Source: Paludibacteraceae bacterium (lineage in GTDB: Bacteria; Bacteroidota; Bacteroidia; Bacteroidales; Paludibacteraceae). From it: a DNA stretch of 64,000 nt. Positions within the stretch are counted from its first letter, which is position 1, and the number at the start of each line of letters is the position of its first letter. The stretch covers positions 45,523-109,522 of the forward strand of contig JAFYSF010000070.1 of the NCBI GenBank assembly GCA_017559505.1, written 5' to 3'. Below the pieces are notes generated by a model. It did not search any database and had not been told where the DNA came from. It saw only the letters and a list, made by a program, of their open reading frames with translations. Position numbers and translations under genes: made by a program. Positions 25,507-34,034 of the stretch are shown piece by piece.

Positions 25507-27585
25507 CTATCTCCGCCACAAAACCACACGTCCACCAATCTCTTTCGATAGTGCTTTTTTCTGTTCTATAATTATCTGTTTTTGACGCATTAAATTCATG
25601 ATTTCATCGAAATTTTTCGTATCCTGTGCCTGCTTAATTTTCTGATCTATCTCTCTTTCCCTATATGATATAATTGCAGCCTTATACTCATGTATTACGG
25701 TATTTATCTCACGCGCCAAAATCTCTTTTTTCTGATACTCCAGTTTCATCTGATGCTCTTGCATAGCCCTCAAGTTTGTCGGGTCGCCACTATACTCATC
25801 CTGTTTTGTATGCATTCTCGATAGCGTGTACTTATCAGTCAATAATTCTGCCGCCTTTGCCGAAATTTCAGGGTCGATATGATTAGTAAAAAATTTTGCT
25901 GCATTAAAATTATCTTCTGCCTTCACATCTCGCACACAATCCAACATCCGTTGGTGCAACGGATTGTGAAATATGCTCTTTCCAACCTCTTCCAAATCGA
26001 CCAACGACGCCACAATAAACCCACTAACAGTCTGATATTCGCCATCTTCTGTCACAAACAACAATTCCCCTCCGTATCTCACCACATAGTGCAAAATATT
26101 CATCTCTTCCTTATCAAATCGAGAGTAAATAGTTGAAATTTGCGAACTAAGCATTTCACTCTCTACATCAGAAGCAACATTTTCTTGCCTATATGCAGGA
26201 TTAGTGTCATGCTTCTCCTCTGTAGCATAACTCTGCGGAGTATAATCACCATTCGTTTTTCTCACCAACTCTTTTTCGCGTCGAGCACGCAAAATCTTTT
26301 GTATTTCGGCAAGCACTACTTTTTCGTCAATCTCCAACTGCGTAGCACACTCTTTGGCATACACCGAGCGCACAATATTATCTGGTATCAACGAAATCGA
26401 ATGCACCACATCCTGTATCAACCCCGCCTTTTTTATCGGGTCATTCCCTATCTCATCCAACAACAATTGTATCTTAAATCGAATAAAATCTACCTGATTT
26501 TTATCGATGAAATCGATGAAATCCGATGCATTGTTGTTTTGTGCATACGAGTCAGGGTCCTCTCCATCTGGCAGTAATACCACCTTCACATTCATACCCT
26601 CTTCGAGCAACAAATCGATGCCCCTAATCGATGCCTTTATGCCTGCCGCATCGCCATCATAAAGCACCGTGATATTCGATGTAAACCTATGAATCAATCG
26701 AATCTGTCCTGGCGTGAGCGACGTACCCGACGATGCCACCACATTCGTAATTCCCGCCTGATGCATACTAATCACATCGGTATAACCCTCCACCAAGAAA
26801 CACCTATCTTGCTTCACTATCGACTGTTTAGCAAAATAAATACCATATAATTCGTTACTTTTATGATATATTTCGCTTTCTGGCGAGTTGACATATTTAG
26901 CGGTTTTATCGTCTTTTTTCAACACACGACCACCAAATGCCACCACCTTGCCCGACAACGTATGCACTGGGAATATCACCCTACCTCTAAATCTATCATA
27001 CCAAGTGCCATTATCGCGACGACTACCCAACCCACATTTCTCGATGAAATCGGCTTTATAGCCCGCATTCAACGCCGCCATAGTCATCGCATCAAACTTA
27101 TCAAGACAATAGCCTAAACCGAATTTTGCAATGGTTTCATCAGTAAATCCACGCCCTCTAAAATACGACAACCCTATCGCTCTACCATCATCCGTATTAT
27201 TCATCTGTTGCGTAAAATACGACTGCGCCCATGTATTCACCGCAAACATCGCCTCACGGTCCGACTGCGACTGTTGCTCTTCAGGAGTCAACTCCTTTTC
27301 AACGATTTCAATATGATATTTTTTCGCCAAATATCGCAATGCGCCTGGATAATCCAACTGCTCATGTTCCATAATAAAATGCACTGGGCCGCCACCTTTT
27401 CCACATCCAAAACACTTAAAAATACCCTTAGCAGGCGAAACAGTAAACGAACCCGTCTTCTCATCATGGAACGGACACAGACCTATATAGTTCACCCCAC
27501 GCTTACGCAACGTCACAAAATCGCTCACTACATCAACGATTTGCGCCGCATCCAATATCTTATCTACAGTCTGTCTATCAATCAT
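25507..27585 (-). CDS. dnaG: DNA primase DnaG
   Basis: DnaG makes RNA primers for replication. The 692-residue protein has the N-terminal zinc ribbon with ligands Cys37, His40, Cys58 and Cys61, and the RNA polymerase domain with YFRGRGFTDETIAKFGLGY and GRVIFPVHTLSGKVVAFGGR. The TOPRIM fold has the Glu in FLVEGYTDV (near 267) and the DGD motif in VLYDGDAAG (near 309). The long C-terminal part with charged helices would be the helicase-interacting region. It diverges from the folate gene with overlapping promoters. Confidence 0.96.
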   Translation of the reverse strand: MIDRQTVDKILDAAQIVDVVSDFVTLRKRGVNYIGLCPFHDEKTGSFTVSPAKGIFKCFGCGKGGGPVHFIMEHEQLDYPGALRYLAKKYHIEIVEKELTPEEQQSQSDREAMFAVNTWAQSYFTQQMNNTDDGRAIGLSYFRGRGFTDETIAKFGLGYCLDKFDAMTMAALNAGYKADFIEKCGLGSRRDNGTWYDRFRGRVIFPVHTLSGKVVAFGGRVLKKDDKTAKYVNSPESEIYHKSNELYGIYFAKQSIVKQDRCFLVEGYTDVISMHQAGITNVVASSGTSLTPGQIRLIHRFTSNITVLYDGDAAGIKASIRGIDLLLEEGMNVKVVLLPDGEDPDSYAQNNNASDFIDFIDKNQVDFIRFKIQLLLDEIGNDPIKKAGLIQDVVHSISLIPDNIVRSVYAKECATQLEIDEKVVLAEIQKILRARREKELVRKTNGDYTPQSYATEEKHDTNPAYRQENVASDVESEMLSSQISTIYSRFDKEEMNILHYVVRYGGELLFVTEDGEYQTVSGFIVASLVDLEEVGKSIFHNPLHQRMLDCVRDVKAEDNFNAAKFFTNHIDPEISAKAAELLTDKYTLSRMHTKQDEYSGDPTNLRAMQEHQMKLEYQKKEILAREINTVIHEYKAAIISYREREIDQKIKQAQDTKNFDEIMNLMRQKQIIIEQKKALSKEIGGRVVLWRR

Positions 27586-27609
27586 ATTTATTCTCCTTTT
27601 TCAAGACCA

Positions 27610-27658
27610 CAAAATTACAAATAAATATTGATAAATCCAAAACTTTTTAGTATCTTTG
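27610..27658. promoter_or_regulatory. Overlapping divergent promoters of dnaG and the folate gene
   Basis: On the plus strand ATTG (27627-27630), 20 bases, TATCTTTG (27651-27658) points to the folate gene. On the minus strand TTTG (27638-27641 as CAAA), 20 bases, TAATTTTG (27610-27617 as CAAAATTA) points to dnaG. Each promoter's upstream element lies inside the other's spacer, so the two cannot be fully occupied at once. Confidence 0.75.
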
Positions 27659-27700
27659 CATTTTAAAAAAATAAATTAATTGGCCGTTGACCATATAATC

Positions 27701-28225
27701 ATGAAACAAGAAATACGCAAAGCCATCCGAGCCGAAAAGAAACGCATTGGTAAAGAAGAATTACTACAAATGTCATTGCCTGTAACAGAACAAATCGAGG
27801 CAAACGAAAAGTATAGTAATGCCAACATCGTCATGCTCTACCACCCACTTTGGGACGAAGTAGATGTTCGCCCACTTTTCGACCGCGCCCTCGCTGATGG
27901 CAAACGCGTAATACTACCTACCGTAAAAGGCGACGATATAATACCAGTCGAGATAACTGCTGAAACCCAATGGGTTGTAGGCGATTTCGATATTCTCGAA
28001 CCAGTCGCAGAACCATACGATGGAGCCATAGATTTAGTCGTAGTACCTGGTGTAGCCTTCGACAACAACAAAAATCGCTTAGGCAGAGGCAAAGGCTATT
28101 ACGACCGTTTCCTCGTGAAACATCCCAACGCCTACCGACTTGGTGTCTGTTTCAAATTCCAAATAGTCGCAGAAGTTCCAACCGAACCTTTCGACTTCCC
28201 TATGGACGAAGTCATCACAATATAA
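27701..28225 (+). CDS. 5-formyltetrahydrofolate cyclo-ligase
   Basis: The enzyme converts 5-formyl-THF to 5,10-methenyl-THF using ATP. The 174-residue protein has the family blocks MKQEIRKAIRAEKKRI, VMLYHPLWDEVDVRPL, DLVVVPGVAFD and GRGKGYYDRFL, the last being the nucleotide-binding signature. I chose the ATG at 27701 rather than a TTG seven codons upstream because the shorter form starts like known members. porQ follows 27 bases later on the same strand. Confidence 0.92.
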   Translation: MKQEIRKAIRAEKKRIGKEELLQMSLPVTEQIEANEKYSNANIVMLYHPLWDEVDVRPLFDRALADGKRVILPTVKGDDIIPVEITAETQWVVGDFDILEPVAEPYDGAIDLVVVPGVAFDNNKNRLGRGKGYYDRFLVKHPNAYRLGVCFKFQIVAEVPTEPFDFPMDEVITI

Positions 28226-28252
28226 AAGCACATTTTTCGTTATATAATCATC

Positions 28253-29290
28253 ATGACGAAACGATTATTATACATATTCACCATCCTATTAGTTGCAACA
28301 ACAATCAATGCACAGGCTGGCTCAGGAATTTTCCAATTCTTGGGACTACCAACTGGTGCACGCCAAGCTGCATTTGGGGGCACTAACATCACTCTTTACG
28401 ATAACGACCTCAATTTTGCATTTGCCAACCCTGCGCTACTTTCCGAAAAAACTCACAACTACCTCGGTTTGAATTACACCAACCTATTCAACGATGTAAA
28501 CATCGGTTCAGCCATATATGGTCGCAACTTCAGCGACAAAGACTTCATGGCATTCGGCATCCATTATGTCGATTACGGCACTTTCATCGAAACCAACGAA
28601 TTCAATCAAGAACTCGGCACTTTCACAGCCAAAGATATGGCAATTACAGCCATGTATTGCCGTTGGTTATCGCCTCGATGGACTATGGGTATCACGATGA
28701 AACCGATATTTTCGTTCTACGAACGCTATTTCTCATCAGGACTTGGCTTCGACTTAGGTTTCTCGTATCACAATGAGCAGGCACTCTTCTCAGCAGGTCT
28801 TGTTCTTCGCAATGTAGGTTTCCAATTCAATGGCTATAATAGCATCGACCCAAGCCGAAAACAAGAGCTATTGCCTATCGACCTACAAATAGCCGTATCA
28901 CAAAAACTACCTAAAGCACCACTCCGTTTTCATCTCACCCTACACAATATGCAGACATGGGATTTAAGTTATGGCTTAGGCAATGGAGTCCCTGACAAAA
29001 TGAATGGAAAAACCAAAGCTGCAATTGCTGCAGATATGTTCTTCCGACACACAATATGGGCAGTAGAAATTCTCCCACACAAAAACTTCTATATCGTAGC
29101 GTCATACAACCACCGTCGCCAAAAAGAGATGGCAATAAAAGACAAACGCTCGATAGCCGGTTTTGCTTTAGGCGCAGGTTTCAAAGCTCATAAATTCAAC
29201 GTAGGATTCTCAATCGTGCCTTATCACACAGGCAGTCTTGGATATAACATAACATTCTCAACTAACTTATCAGATTTTGGAGTAAAATAA
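28253..29290 (+). CDS. porQ: Type IX secretion system protein PorQ
   Basis: PorQ is an outer-membrane barrel protein of the T9SS attachment machinery, needed for delivering cargo to the surface. The 345-residue protein has a signal peptide (ending TTINAQAG) and the family opening FLGLPTGARQAAFGGTNIT with FAFANPALLSEKTHNYLGLNY, followed by barrel strands. cmk lies about 100 bases downstream, an arrangement I recall from Porphyromonas, which supports the assignment. Confidence 0.9.
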   Translation: MTKRLLYIFTILLVATTINAQAGSGIFQFLGLPTGARQAAFGGTNITLYDNDLNFAFANPALLSEKTHNYLGLNYTNLFNDVNIGSAIYGRNFSDKDFMAFGIHYVDYGTFIETNEFNQELGTFTAKDMAITAMYCRWLSPRWTMGITMKPIFSFYERYFSSGLGFDLGFSYHNEQALFSAGLVLRNVGFQFNGYNSIDPSRKQELLPIDLQIAVSQKLPKAPLRFHLTLHNMQTWDLSYGLGNGVPDKMNGKTKAAIAADMFFRHTIWAVEILPHKNFYIVASYNHRRQKEMAIKDKRSIAGFALGAGFKAHKFNVGFSIVPYHTGSLGYNITFSTNLSDFGVK

Positions 29291-29306
29291 AAACACCCAC
29301 TAAATC

Positions 29307-29370
29307 AAAGACAGAATAACATAAAAATATAATTTAATAAAAATATTTTTTATTTATGTTATTTCTGTTC
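29307..29370. repeat. Inverted repeat between porQ and cmk
   Basis: The left arm (29307-29325, AAAGACAGAATAACATAAA) and right arm (29353-29370) are complementary apart from a single bulge. It is closely related to the perfect 19-bp inverted repeat at 30781-30840. There is no clean T-run, so it is not an obvious terminator. Confidence 0.65.
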
Positions 29371-29389
29371 TTATGTCTTCTTATATATT

Positions 29390-30070
29390 ATGAAAAAAAT
29401 AGTAGTAGCAATCGACGGTTTTTCGTCATGTGGTAAAAGCACCATGGCAAAAGCACTTGCAAAATATGCAGGCTATACATACGTTGACACTGGCGCAATG
29501 TATCGCGCAGTAGCTCTTTATGCCATCGACCACAACCTCATAGATGCCGATAACATCGATGAAATCGGCTTAAATAAAGCATTAAACGACATCAAAATAT
29601 CTTTTATCACAGTTGACAGCGTGCAACATACTGTGTTGAATGGCGTAGATGTAGAGTCGCGCATCCGCACACTCGAAGTTGCCAACGGCGCAAGCCGAGT
29701 ATCTGCTATCGGTTTTGTGCGTCGTGCATTAGTAGCCCTCCAACAAGAGATGGGCAAAGAGGGAGGTGTAGTAATGGATGGCCGCGACATTGCCACAGTG
29801 GTATTCCCTAATGCCGAACTCAAAGTATTCGTAACAGCAACTGCCGAAGTACGCGCACAACGCCGCTACGATGAACTCAAAGCCAAAGGCGAAGAGCAAC
29901 CATACGCCGACGTATTGGCAAACGTACAAGAACGCGACTATCGTGACACCCACCGTGCCGAATCACCACTCCGCCAAGCCGACGATGCTCGCCTCCTCGA
30001 CAACTCAAATATGACCCGCGAAGAACAATTCGAACTCCTCAAATCTTGGTTCGAAGAAACAATCGCATAA
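29390..30070 (+). CDS. cmk: Cytidylate kinase
   Basis: Cmk phosphorylates CMP and dCMP with ATP. The 226-residue protein has the P-loop GFSSCGKSTMAK (residues 10-21), YVDTGAMYRAVALYA, the NMP-binding insert and MDGRDIATVVFPNAELKVF with the lid region RAQRRYDEL and RDYRDTHRAESPLRQADDA. A bidirectional terminator follows. Confidence 0.97.
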   Translation: MKKIVVAIDGFSSCGKSTMAKALAKYAGYTYVDTGAMYRAVALYAIDHNLIDADNIDEIGLNKALNDIKISFITVDSVQHTVLNGVDVESRIRTLEVANGASRVSAIGFVRRALVALQQEMGKEGGVVMDGRDIATVVFPNAELKVFVTATAEVRAQRRYDELKAKGEEQPYADVLANVQERDYRDTHRAESPLRQADDARLLDNSNMTREEQFELLKSWFEETIA

Positions 30071-30083
30071 AACAATATAATAC

Positions 30084-30124
30084 AAAAAAACAGGTTGCAT
30101 CCATTTGATGCAACCTGTTTTTTT
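30084..30124. terminator. Bidirectional terminator between cmk and yidD
   Basis: An 18-bp stem including the A/T flanks (core ACAGGTTGCATC / GATGCAACCTGT) with a 5-nt loop separates convergent genes. It has T-runs on both strands. Confidence 0.92.
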
Positions 30125-30139
30125 ATATTTTCAGTTCCA

Positions 30140-30361
30140 CTATGGCACTGGGTCGTAGCCACTGCCTCCCCATGGATGACATCGAGCAATGCGCTTCACT
30201 GCAAGCCATAAACCTTTGAATGGACCATGTTTTTTTATTGCCTCTATTGCATATTGCGAACAAGTAGGGGTAAACCTACATGTAGGTGGAAATAATGGCG
30301 ATATACAAGCACGATAGAAATATATCGGCATCAATAGTATATATTCAAAAACTCTTCTCAT
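30140..30361 (-). CDS. yidD: Membrane protein insertion efficiency factor YidD
   Basis: The 73-residue protein is a complete Yid[21 protein letters not shown] with three Cys, then [16 protein letters not shown] and [14 protein letters not shown]. YidD is a small membrane-associated protein that helps YidC-dependent insertion. Its start overlaps the rnpA stop by four bases. Confidence 0.96.
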   Translation of the reverse strand: MRRVFEYILLMPIYFYRACISPLFPPTCRFTPTCSQYAIEAIKKHGPFKGLWLAVKRIARCHPWGGSGYDPVP

Positions 30362-30771
30362 TCCTTATTTTCAACTAATTCAATGTTTTGAGTCTCTACT
30401 AATTTAGACAATATCTTAAACATTCTTCCTTTTAAGAAATCAAATTCAGGCAACTGATTATGCACTGCAGTGAATGCCACATCCATCACTACCCCCTTTG
30501 CCTCCAACACAGCATTAAGCTCATGCTGTTGCAAACGGTATGCCTCACGAATCAAACGCTTGAAACGATTGCGGTCAACGGCATGCTTAAATTGCTTTTT
30601 AGGTACTGAAGTCAACACCCTCACCGTAGCACGCTTATCTCCCTCTACACGCTTCTCTATGCGATAAACCACACGCAAAGGAAAGACTAAAAATGCTTTT
30701 CCCTCACGAAACAATTGTGATATTGTGGTTTCGCCACAAAGATGTTGCGATTTATTAAATCCGTTTTTCAT
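30358..30771 (-). CDS. rnpA: Ribonuclease P protein component
   Basis: RnpA is the protein subunit of RNase P, which trims tRNA 5' ends. The 137-residue protein has VSVPKKQ-like [26 protein letters not shown], containing the RNR motif, and an N-terminal [17 protein letters not shown] stretch that corresponds to the usual KLRxxxEFxxVF region. It overlaps yidD, a widespread pairing. Confidence 0.95.
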   Translation of the reverse strand: MKNGFNKSQHLCGETTISQLFREGKAFLVFPLRVVYRIEKRVEGDKRATVRVLTSVPKKQFKHAVDRNRFKRLIREAYRLQQHELNAVLEAKGVVMDVAFTAVHNQLPEFDFLKGRMFKILSKLVETQNIELVENKE

Positions 30772-30780
30772 AACTTATAA

Positions 30781-30840
30781 AAAGACAGAAGAACATAAGC
30801 ACTATCTATAAAAATTATGACCTTATGTTCTTCTGTCTTT
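30781..30840. repeat. Perfect 19-bp inverted repeat between hemD and rnpA
   Basis: The arms AAAGACAGAAGAACATAAG (30781-30799) and its exact complement (30822-30840) flank a 22-nt loop. On the minus strand it is followed by five Ts and then almost at once by rnpA, so it may act as a partial terminator or RNA-processing site. It shares its arm sequence with the repeat at 29307-29370. Confidence 0.8.
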
Positions 30841-30857
30841 CTAAATAATTTATTTAA

Positions 30858-31610
30858 TTATCTACGTTTGTGATTTTCTTTGATGAAGTCATCAACTGCC
30901 ACAGTCAACGATGTATATTTAGGCGATGGCACTTCGATGTCAACACGAAGATTAGCCTCTTTAGCTGCCTGTGCTGTTTTAGGACCAAGGCAACCAATTA
31001 CAATCTCCCCTTGATCAAATTCAGGGAAATTCTTTTTCAACGCCAAAATTCCCTCTGGAGAGAAGAACAACAACATATCATAGTTAAACTCTTCTTCTGG
31101 TGTGAAGTCGTTGCTCACTGTGCGATACATAAGACCAATGCTGTGATTAACCTTATGTTGTTCGAGCAATGAAATTACCTCTTCGTTGTTGTTATCAGGC
31201 AATACTACCAAAAATTTCTCTTCGGCATGCTTGTCGATAAGCGCGAACATATCAGCCAAACGACCAGTCTCAGGGAAGAAAACTTTGCGTTTACGATAGT
31301 TGATGTACTTTTGCAAATAGTTTGCTACTGATGACGAAATACAGAAATAACGCCAGTCGTCGTTAACCTTCACGCGAGTCTCTTCAGTCAAACGGAAAAA
31401 GTGTTTTATACCCACAATTGAGGTAAAAACAATCGCTGTATGCTCTGCAATATTGACTTTTTGAGCCCTAAACTCTCTCGAACAGATGGGATCAACTTTA
31501 ATAAATGGACGAAAATTTACCTTTACGTTGTATTTTTCCTCCAAATCCACGTATGGAGATTTGCCAGTTTCTGGTTTCGGTTGCGAAACAAGTATCTTCT
31601 TGACCTTCAA
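30858..31610 (-). CDS. hemD: Uroporphyrinogen-III synthase, TTG start
   Basis: HemD closes the tetrapyrrole ring to uroporphyrinogen III. The 250-residue protein begins MKVKKILVSQPKPETGKSPY and has FTSIVGIKHFF, KVFFPETGRLADMF, LLFFSPEGILALKKNFPEF and IGCLGPKTAQAAKEANLRV, all in family order. The start codon is TTG: no in-frame ATG lies nearby and the N-terminus matches what I recall of Bacteroidales homologues. It is between the DUF4271 gene and rnpA. No other heme genes are near. Confidence 0.88.
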   Translation of the reverse strand: MKVKKILVSQPKPETGKSPYVDLEEKYNVKVNFRPFIKVDPICSREFRAQKVNIAEHTAIVFTSIVGIKHFFRLTEETRVKVNDDWRYFCISSSVANYLQKYINYRKRKVFFPETGRLADMFALIDKHAEEKFLVVLPDNNNEEVISLLEQHKVNHSIGLMYRTVSNDFTPEEEFNYDMLLFFSPEGILALKKNFPEFDQGEIVIGCLGPKTAQAAKEANLRVDIEVPSPKYTSLTVAVDDFIKENHKRR

Positions 31611-31628
31611 TTTGATAAATATTTAAAA

Positions 31629-32303
31629 TTACATACTAATAGCCACATCTGAGACCACTTTAGCAGCCACAAAAAGGGGCAAAATTTCCGAGGCGCAAAG
31701 ATACAAAAAAATATAGAATAATGAACTAATTTTTGTATAAAAAATTTGTAATAATTTTATAAATAGTATTATAAGCACCAAAACTCCCATTATAGACAGC
31801 AAAATATTCCATACTAAATCGGGAACTTCGGGCATGTTGATTCGAGCAAATGCCACTGGCAATAACATCAAACCCAATAGGGCAATAATCACAAAATAGT
31901 CGGTTAAAAATGCTTGCGCTGCATCTTTATTACCGAAAACATATCCCATAAATTTTATAAGCACCCACTTCAGCCCAAAATATACTGCAATAATGATGAA
32001 AAGAAATGGAAATAGAATTGGGTCGGTCATCAACAACAACACATAACTCGACACAACAGCAAACCATAAAAATACATTTGCCCAAGCCGAAGTGGATTCG
32101 GTGTCGTAATTCATCACACGCCCCTGCTTATTTATCAAATTGCGCACATAAAGAGTATACTGCTTACGATGTGCCGAGACGGACAGCGCAAGCGCTACCA
32201 ATATAACTAATACCAACGTTTCAACACTCGATAATGAAGCCATAGTATATGCCCTTGGCATAGAGAATAAGTCGTTGGAAGCTAAAAGCAGTAAATAAGT
32301 CAT
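31629..32303 (-). CDS. DUF4271 membrane protein
   Basis: The 224-residue protein has about seven hydrophobic segments. Its position directly upstream of hemD (18-base gap) and the blocks YVRNLINKQGRVMNYDTES and FYIFLYLCASEILPL match the DUF4271 family of Bacteroidota. Function is not known. The consistent pairing with hemD suggests a link to tetrapyrroles or simply conserved gene order. Confidence 0.8.
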   Translation of the reverse strand: MTYLLLLASNDLFSMPRAYTMASLSSVETLVLVILVALALSVSAHRKQYTLYVRNLINKQGRVMNYDTESTSAWANVFLWFAVVSSYVLLLMTDPILFPFLFIIIAVYFGLKWVLIKFMGYVFGNKDAAQAFLTDYFVIIALLGLMLLPVAFARINMPEVPDLVWNILLSIMGVLVLIILFIKLLQIFYTKISSLFYIFLYLCASEILPLFVAAKVVSDVAISM

Positions 32304-32324
32304 AAGTAATAAATTGTATATTAA

Positions 32325-32681
32325 TTACCCTCTAAACATGAAATATACTGCGCCGAGGAGACAGAGGCCAGCCCAGACGAAATCCCACTTGAAAGGCTGA
32401 CCCATGAATATCATGGCAAAGGGAATAAATATGGTAAGGGTTATCACCTCTTGGATGATTTTCAATTGTGGCAAAGTATATACTGTGGCACCAAGACGAT
32501 TGGCAGGCACCATAATCATATACTCGCAAAGAGCGATACCCCAACTTACCAAAGCGGCTACATACCATGCTTTATTGTTCATATTTTTGAGGTGACCATA
32601 CCATGCGTAGGTCATAAAACAGTTGCTCAATGCGAGCATCAATACCGTAACTACGTACGGAGAGAAGATTTTTGCTATCAT
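32325..32681 (-). CDS. DUF486 / DMT-like small membrane protein
   Basis: The 118-residue protein has four hydrophobic segments and the DUF486 blocks LSNCFMTYAWYGHL, ALVSWGIALCEYMIMVPANRLG, PQLKIIQEVITL and CLLGAVYFMFRG. DUF486 proteins resemble the drug/metabolite transporter superfamily at half size; a substrate is unknown. It lies 30 bases after cinA and 21 before the DUF4271 gene. Confidence 0.87.
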   Translation of the reverse strand: MIAKIFSPYVVTVLMLALSNCFMTYAWYGHLKNMNNKAWYVAALVSWGIALCEYMIMVPANRLGATVYTLPQLKIIQEVITLTIFIPFAMIFMGQPFKWDFVWAGLCLLGAVYFMFRG

Positions 32682-32711
32682 AATAAAAAGTCTATAGTCA
32701 ACGGTCTACAG

Positions 32712-34034
32712 TCAACAGTCTTTGGTTAATAATTTATACAAATCGAATAGGGCTTGATTAGCGGTGCGCTCTTGGTGCTGTTCGCGGGTAGTGCGGAATA
32801 TGTATTTCTCGCAAACTACCTCATCACGAGAAGCGACAGCGATATAGACAAGTCCAAGAGGTTTTTCGTCAGTACCACCTGTTGGTCCGGCTATGCCTGT
32901 TGTGGCAATGGCATAATCGGCACCCATCACATTGAGGCAACCGAGAGCCATCTCTTTAGCTGTCTGCTCCGACACTGCGCCATATTGCTCTAATGTTTCG
33001 TGGTCTACACCTAATAATTGCTCTTTGATTTCGTTGGAATAAGCCACGATGCCACCTTTGAAATATGCCGACGAGCCCGGCGTCTCGGTGATGCGACGAG
33101 CGATGAGTCCACCTGTGCAACTTTCGGCAGTAGCAAGTAGGGCACACCTTCGGTTCACTATCTTGCCAATAGCAGAAGAGATTGTTTCGTCGTCATAGCC
33201 ATAGATATATTCGCCGATAATCTCTTTCAACTGCTTGATTTGCGCCGCCACCTCACTCTCTAACACTGCATTATCACTGCCATAAGCCGAAAGGCGCAAA
33301 CGCACTTTGCCAGCTTCGGGGAGATATGCCAACTTGATGTGCTGAGGCAAGGCGTCTTCCCAATCGGCTATTTTATCAGCCAAGAACGATTCGCCTATGC
33401 CGAAAGTCAAAATGGTTTTATGCACTATAGCCTCTGCGCCCAATCGCTCTTCGAGCAATGGCAATACGCTATTCTGCATCAGCCACTTCATCTCGAATGG
33501 CACACCCGGCATACTGATAACTATTTTTTCGGTCGAAGAGGCAGTTTGCTCCTCTAAAGAAATTGCGGTTTTCTTGCTTGCACCTTGCTTGAAAGTTGCT
33601 GTTGGGTTGGGAATGGTAAACACCATACAAGGCGCAGTGCCGACTTCATTTACGAGTACACGACAGCGACTTGGTACAAGGGCTTGAGCCTGATTTATTT
33701 CGGTAAAAGGTAGTCCTCGACGCTCGAAAAACTTCTTGACATTGTCGTAGGTCTGCTGATGGCGCACGAGGGTGTCACCGAAATATTCACACAATACGGT
33801 TTTCGTAATATCGTCCTTCGTTGGTCCGAGACCGCCTGTGATAAGCACTACATCTGCCTCAGCGAGAGAGCTGTCGAGTTGGGTGCGAATATCATCACCG
33901 CCATCGGAGATGACACTGATATTCGTAACCTTTATGTTGCGCTTGTTCAACTCCTCAGCCATCCACGAAGCGTTGGTGTTGACCACTTGACCAATAAGCA
34001 ATTCGTCGCCTATATTTATTATATGTGCTGTCAT
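32712..34034 (-). CDS. CinA-family protein (nicotinamide-nucleotide amidase)
   Basis: The 440-residue protein has an N-terminal molybdopterin-binding-like domain (IINIGDELLIGQVVNTNASWMAEEL, ITGGLGPTKDDITK) and a C-terminal amidohydrolase domain (LLATAESCTGGLIARRITETPGSS, YAIATTGIAGPTGG). The family deamidates nicotinamide mononucleotide in NAD recycling. Between TAPCMVFT and MPGVPFEMKW there is an extra stretch of about 27 residues, rich in Thr, Ser, Lys and Glu, not usual in the family. The start overlaps the rel stop by four bases. Confidence 0.92.
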   Translation of the reverse strand: MTAHIINIGDELLIGQVVNTNASWMAEELNKRNIKVTNISVISDGGDDIRTQLDSSLAEADVVLITGGLGPTKDDITKTVLCEYFGDTLVRHQQTYDNVKKFFERRGLPFTEINQAQALVPSRCRVLVNEVGTAPCMVFTIPNPTATFKQGASKKTAISLEEQTASSTEKIVISMPGVPFEMKWLMQNSVLPLLEERLGAEAIVHKTILTFGIGESFLADKIADWEDALPQHIKLAYLPEAGKVRLRLSAYGSDNAVLESEVAAQIKQLKEIIGEYIYGYDDETISSAIGKIVNRRCALLATAESCTGGLIARRITETPGSSAYFKGGIVAYSNEIKEQLLGVDHETLEQYGAVSEQTAKEMALGCLNVMGADYAIATTGIAGPTGGTDEKPLGLVYIAVASRDEVVCEKYIFRTTREQHQERTANQALFDLYKLLTKDC

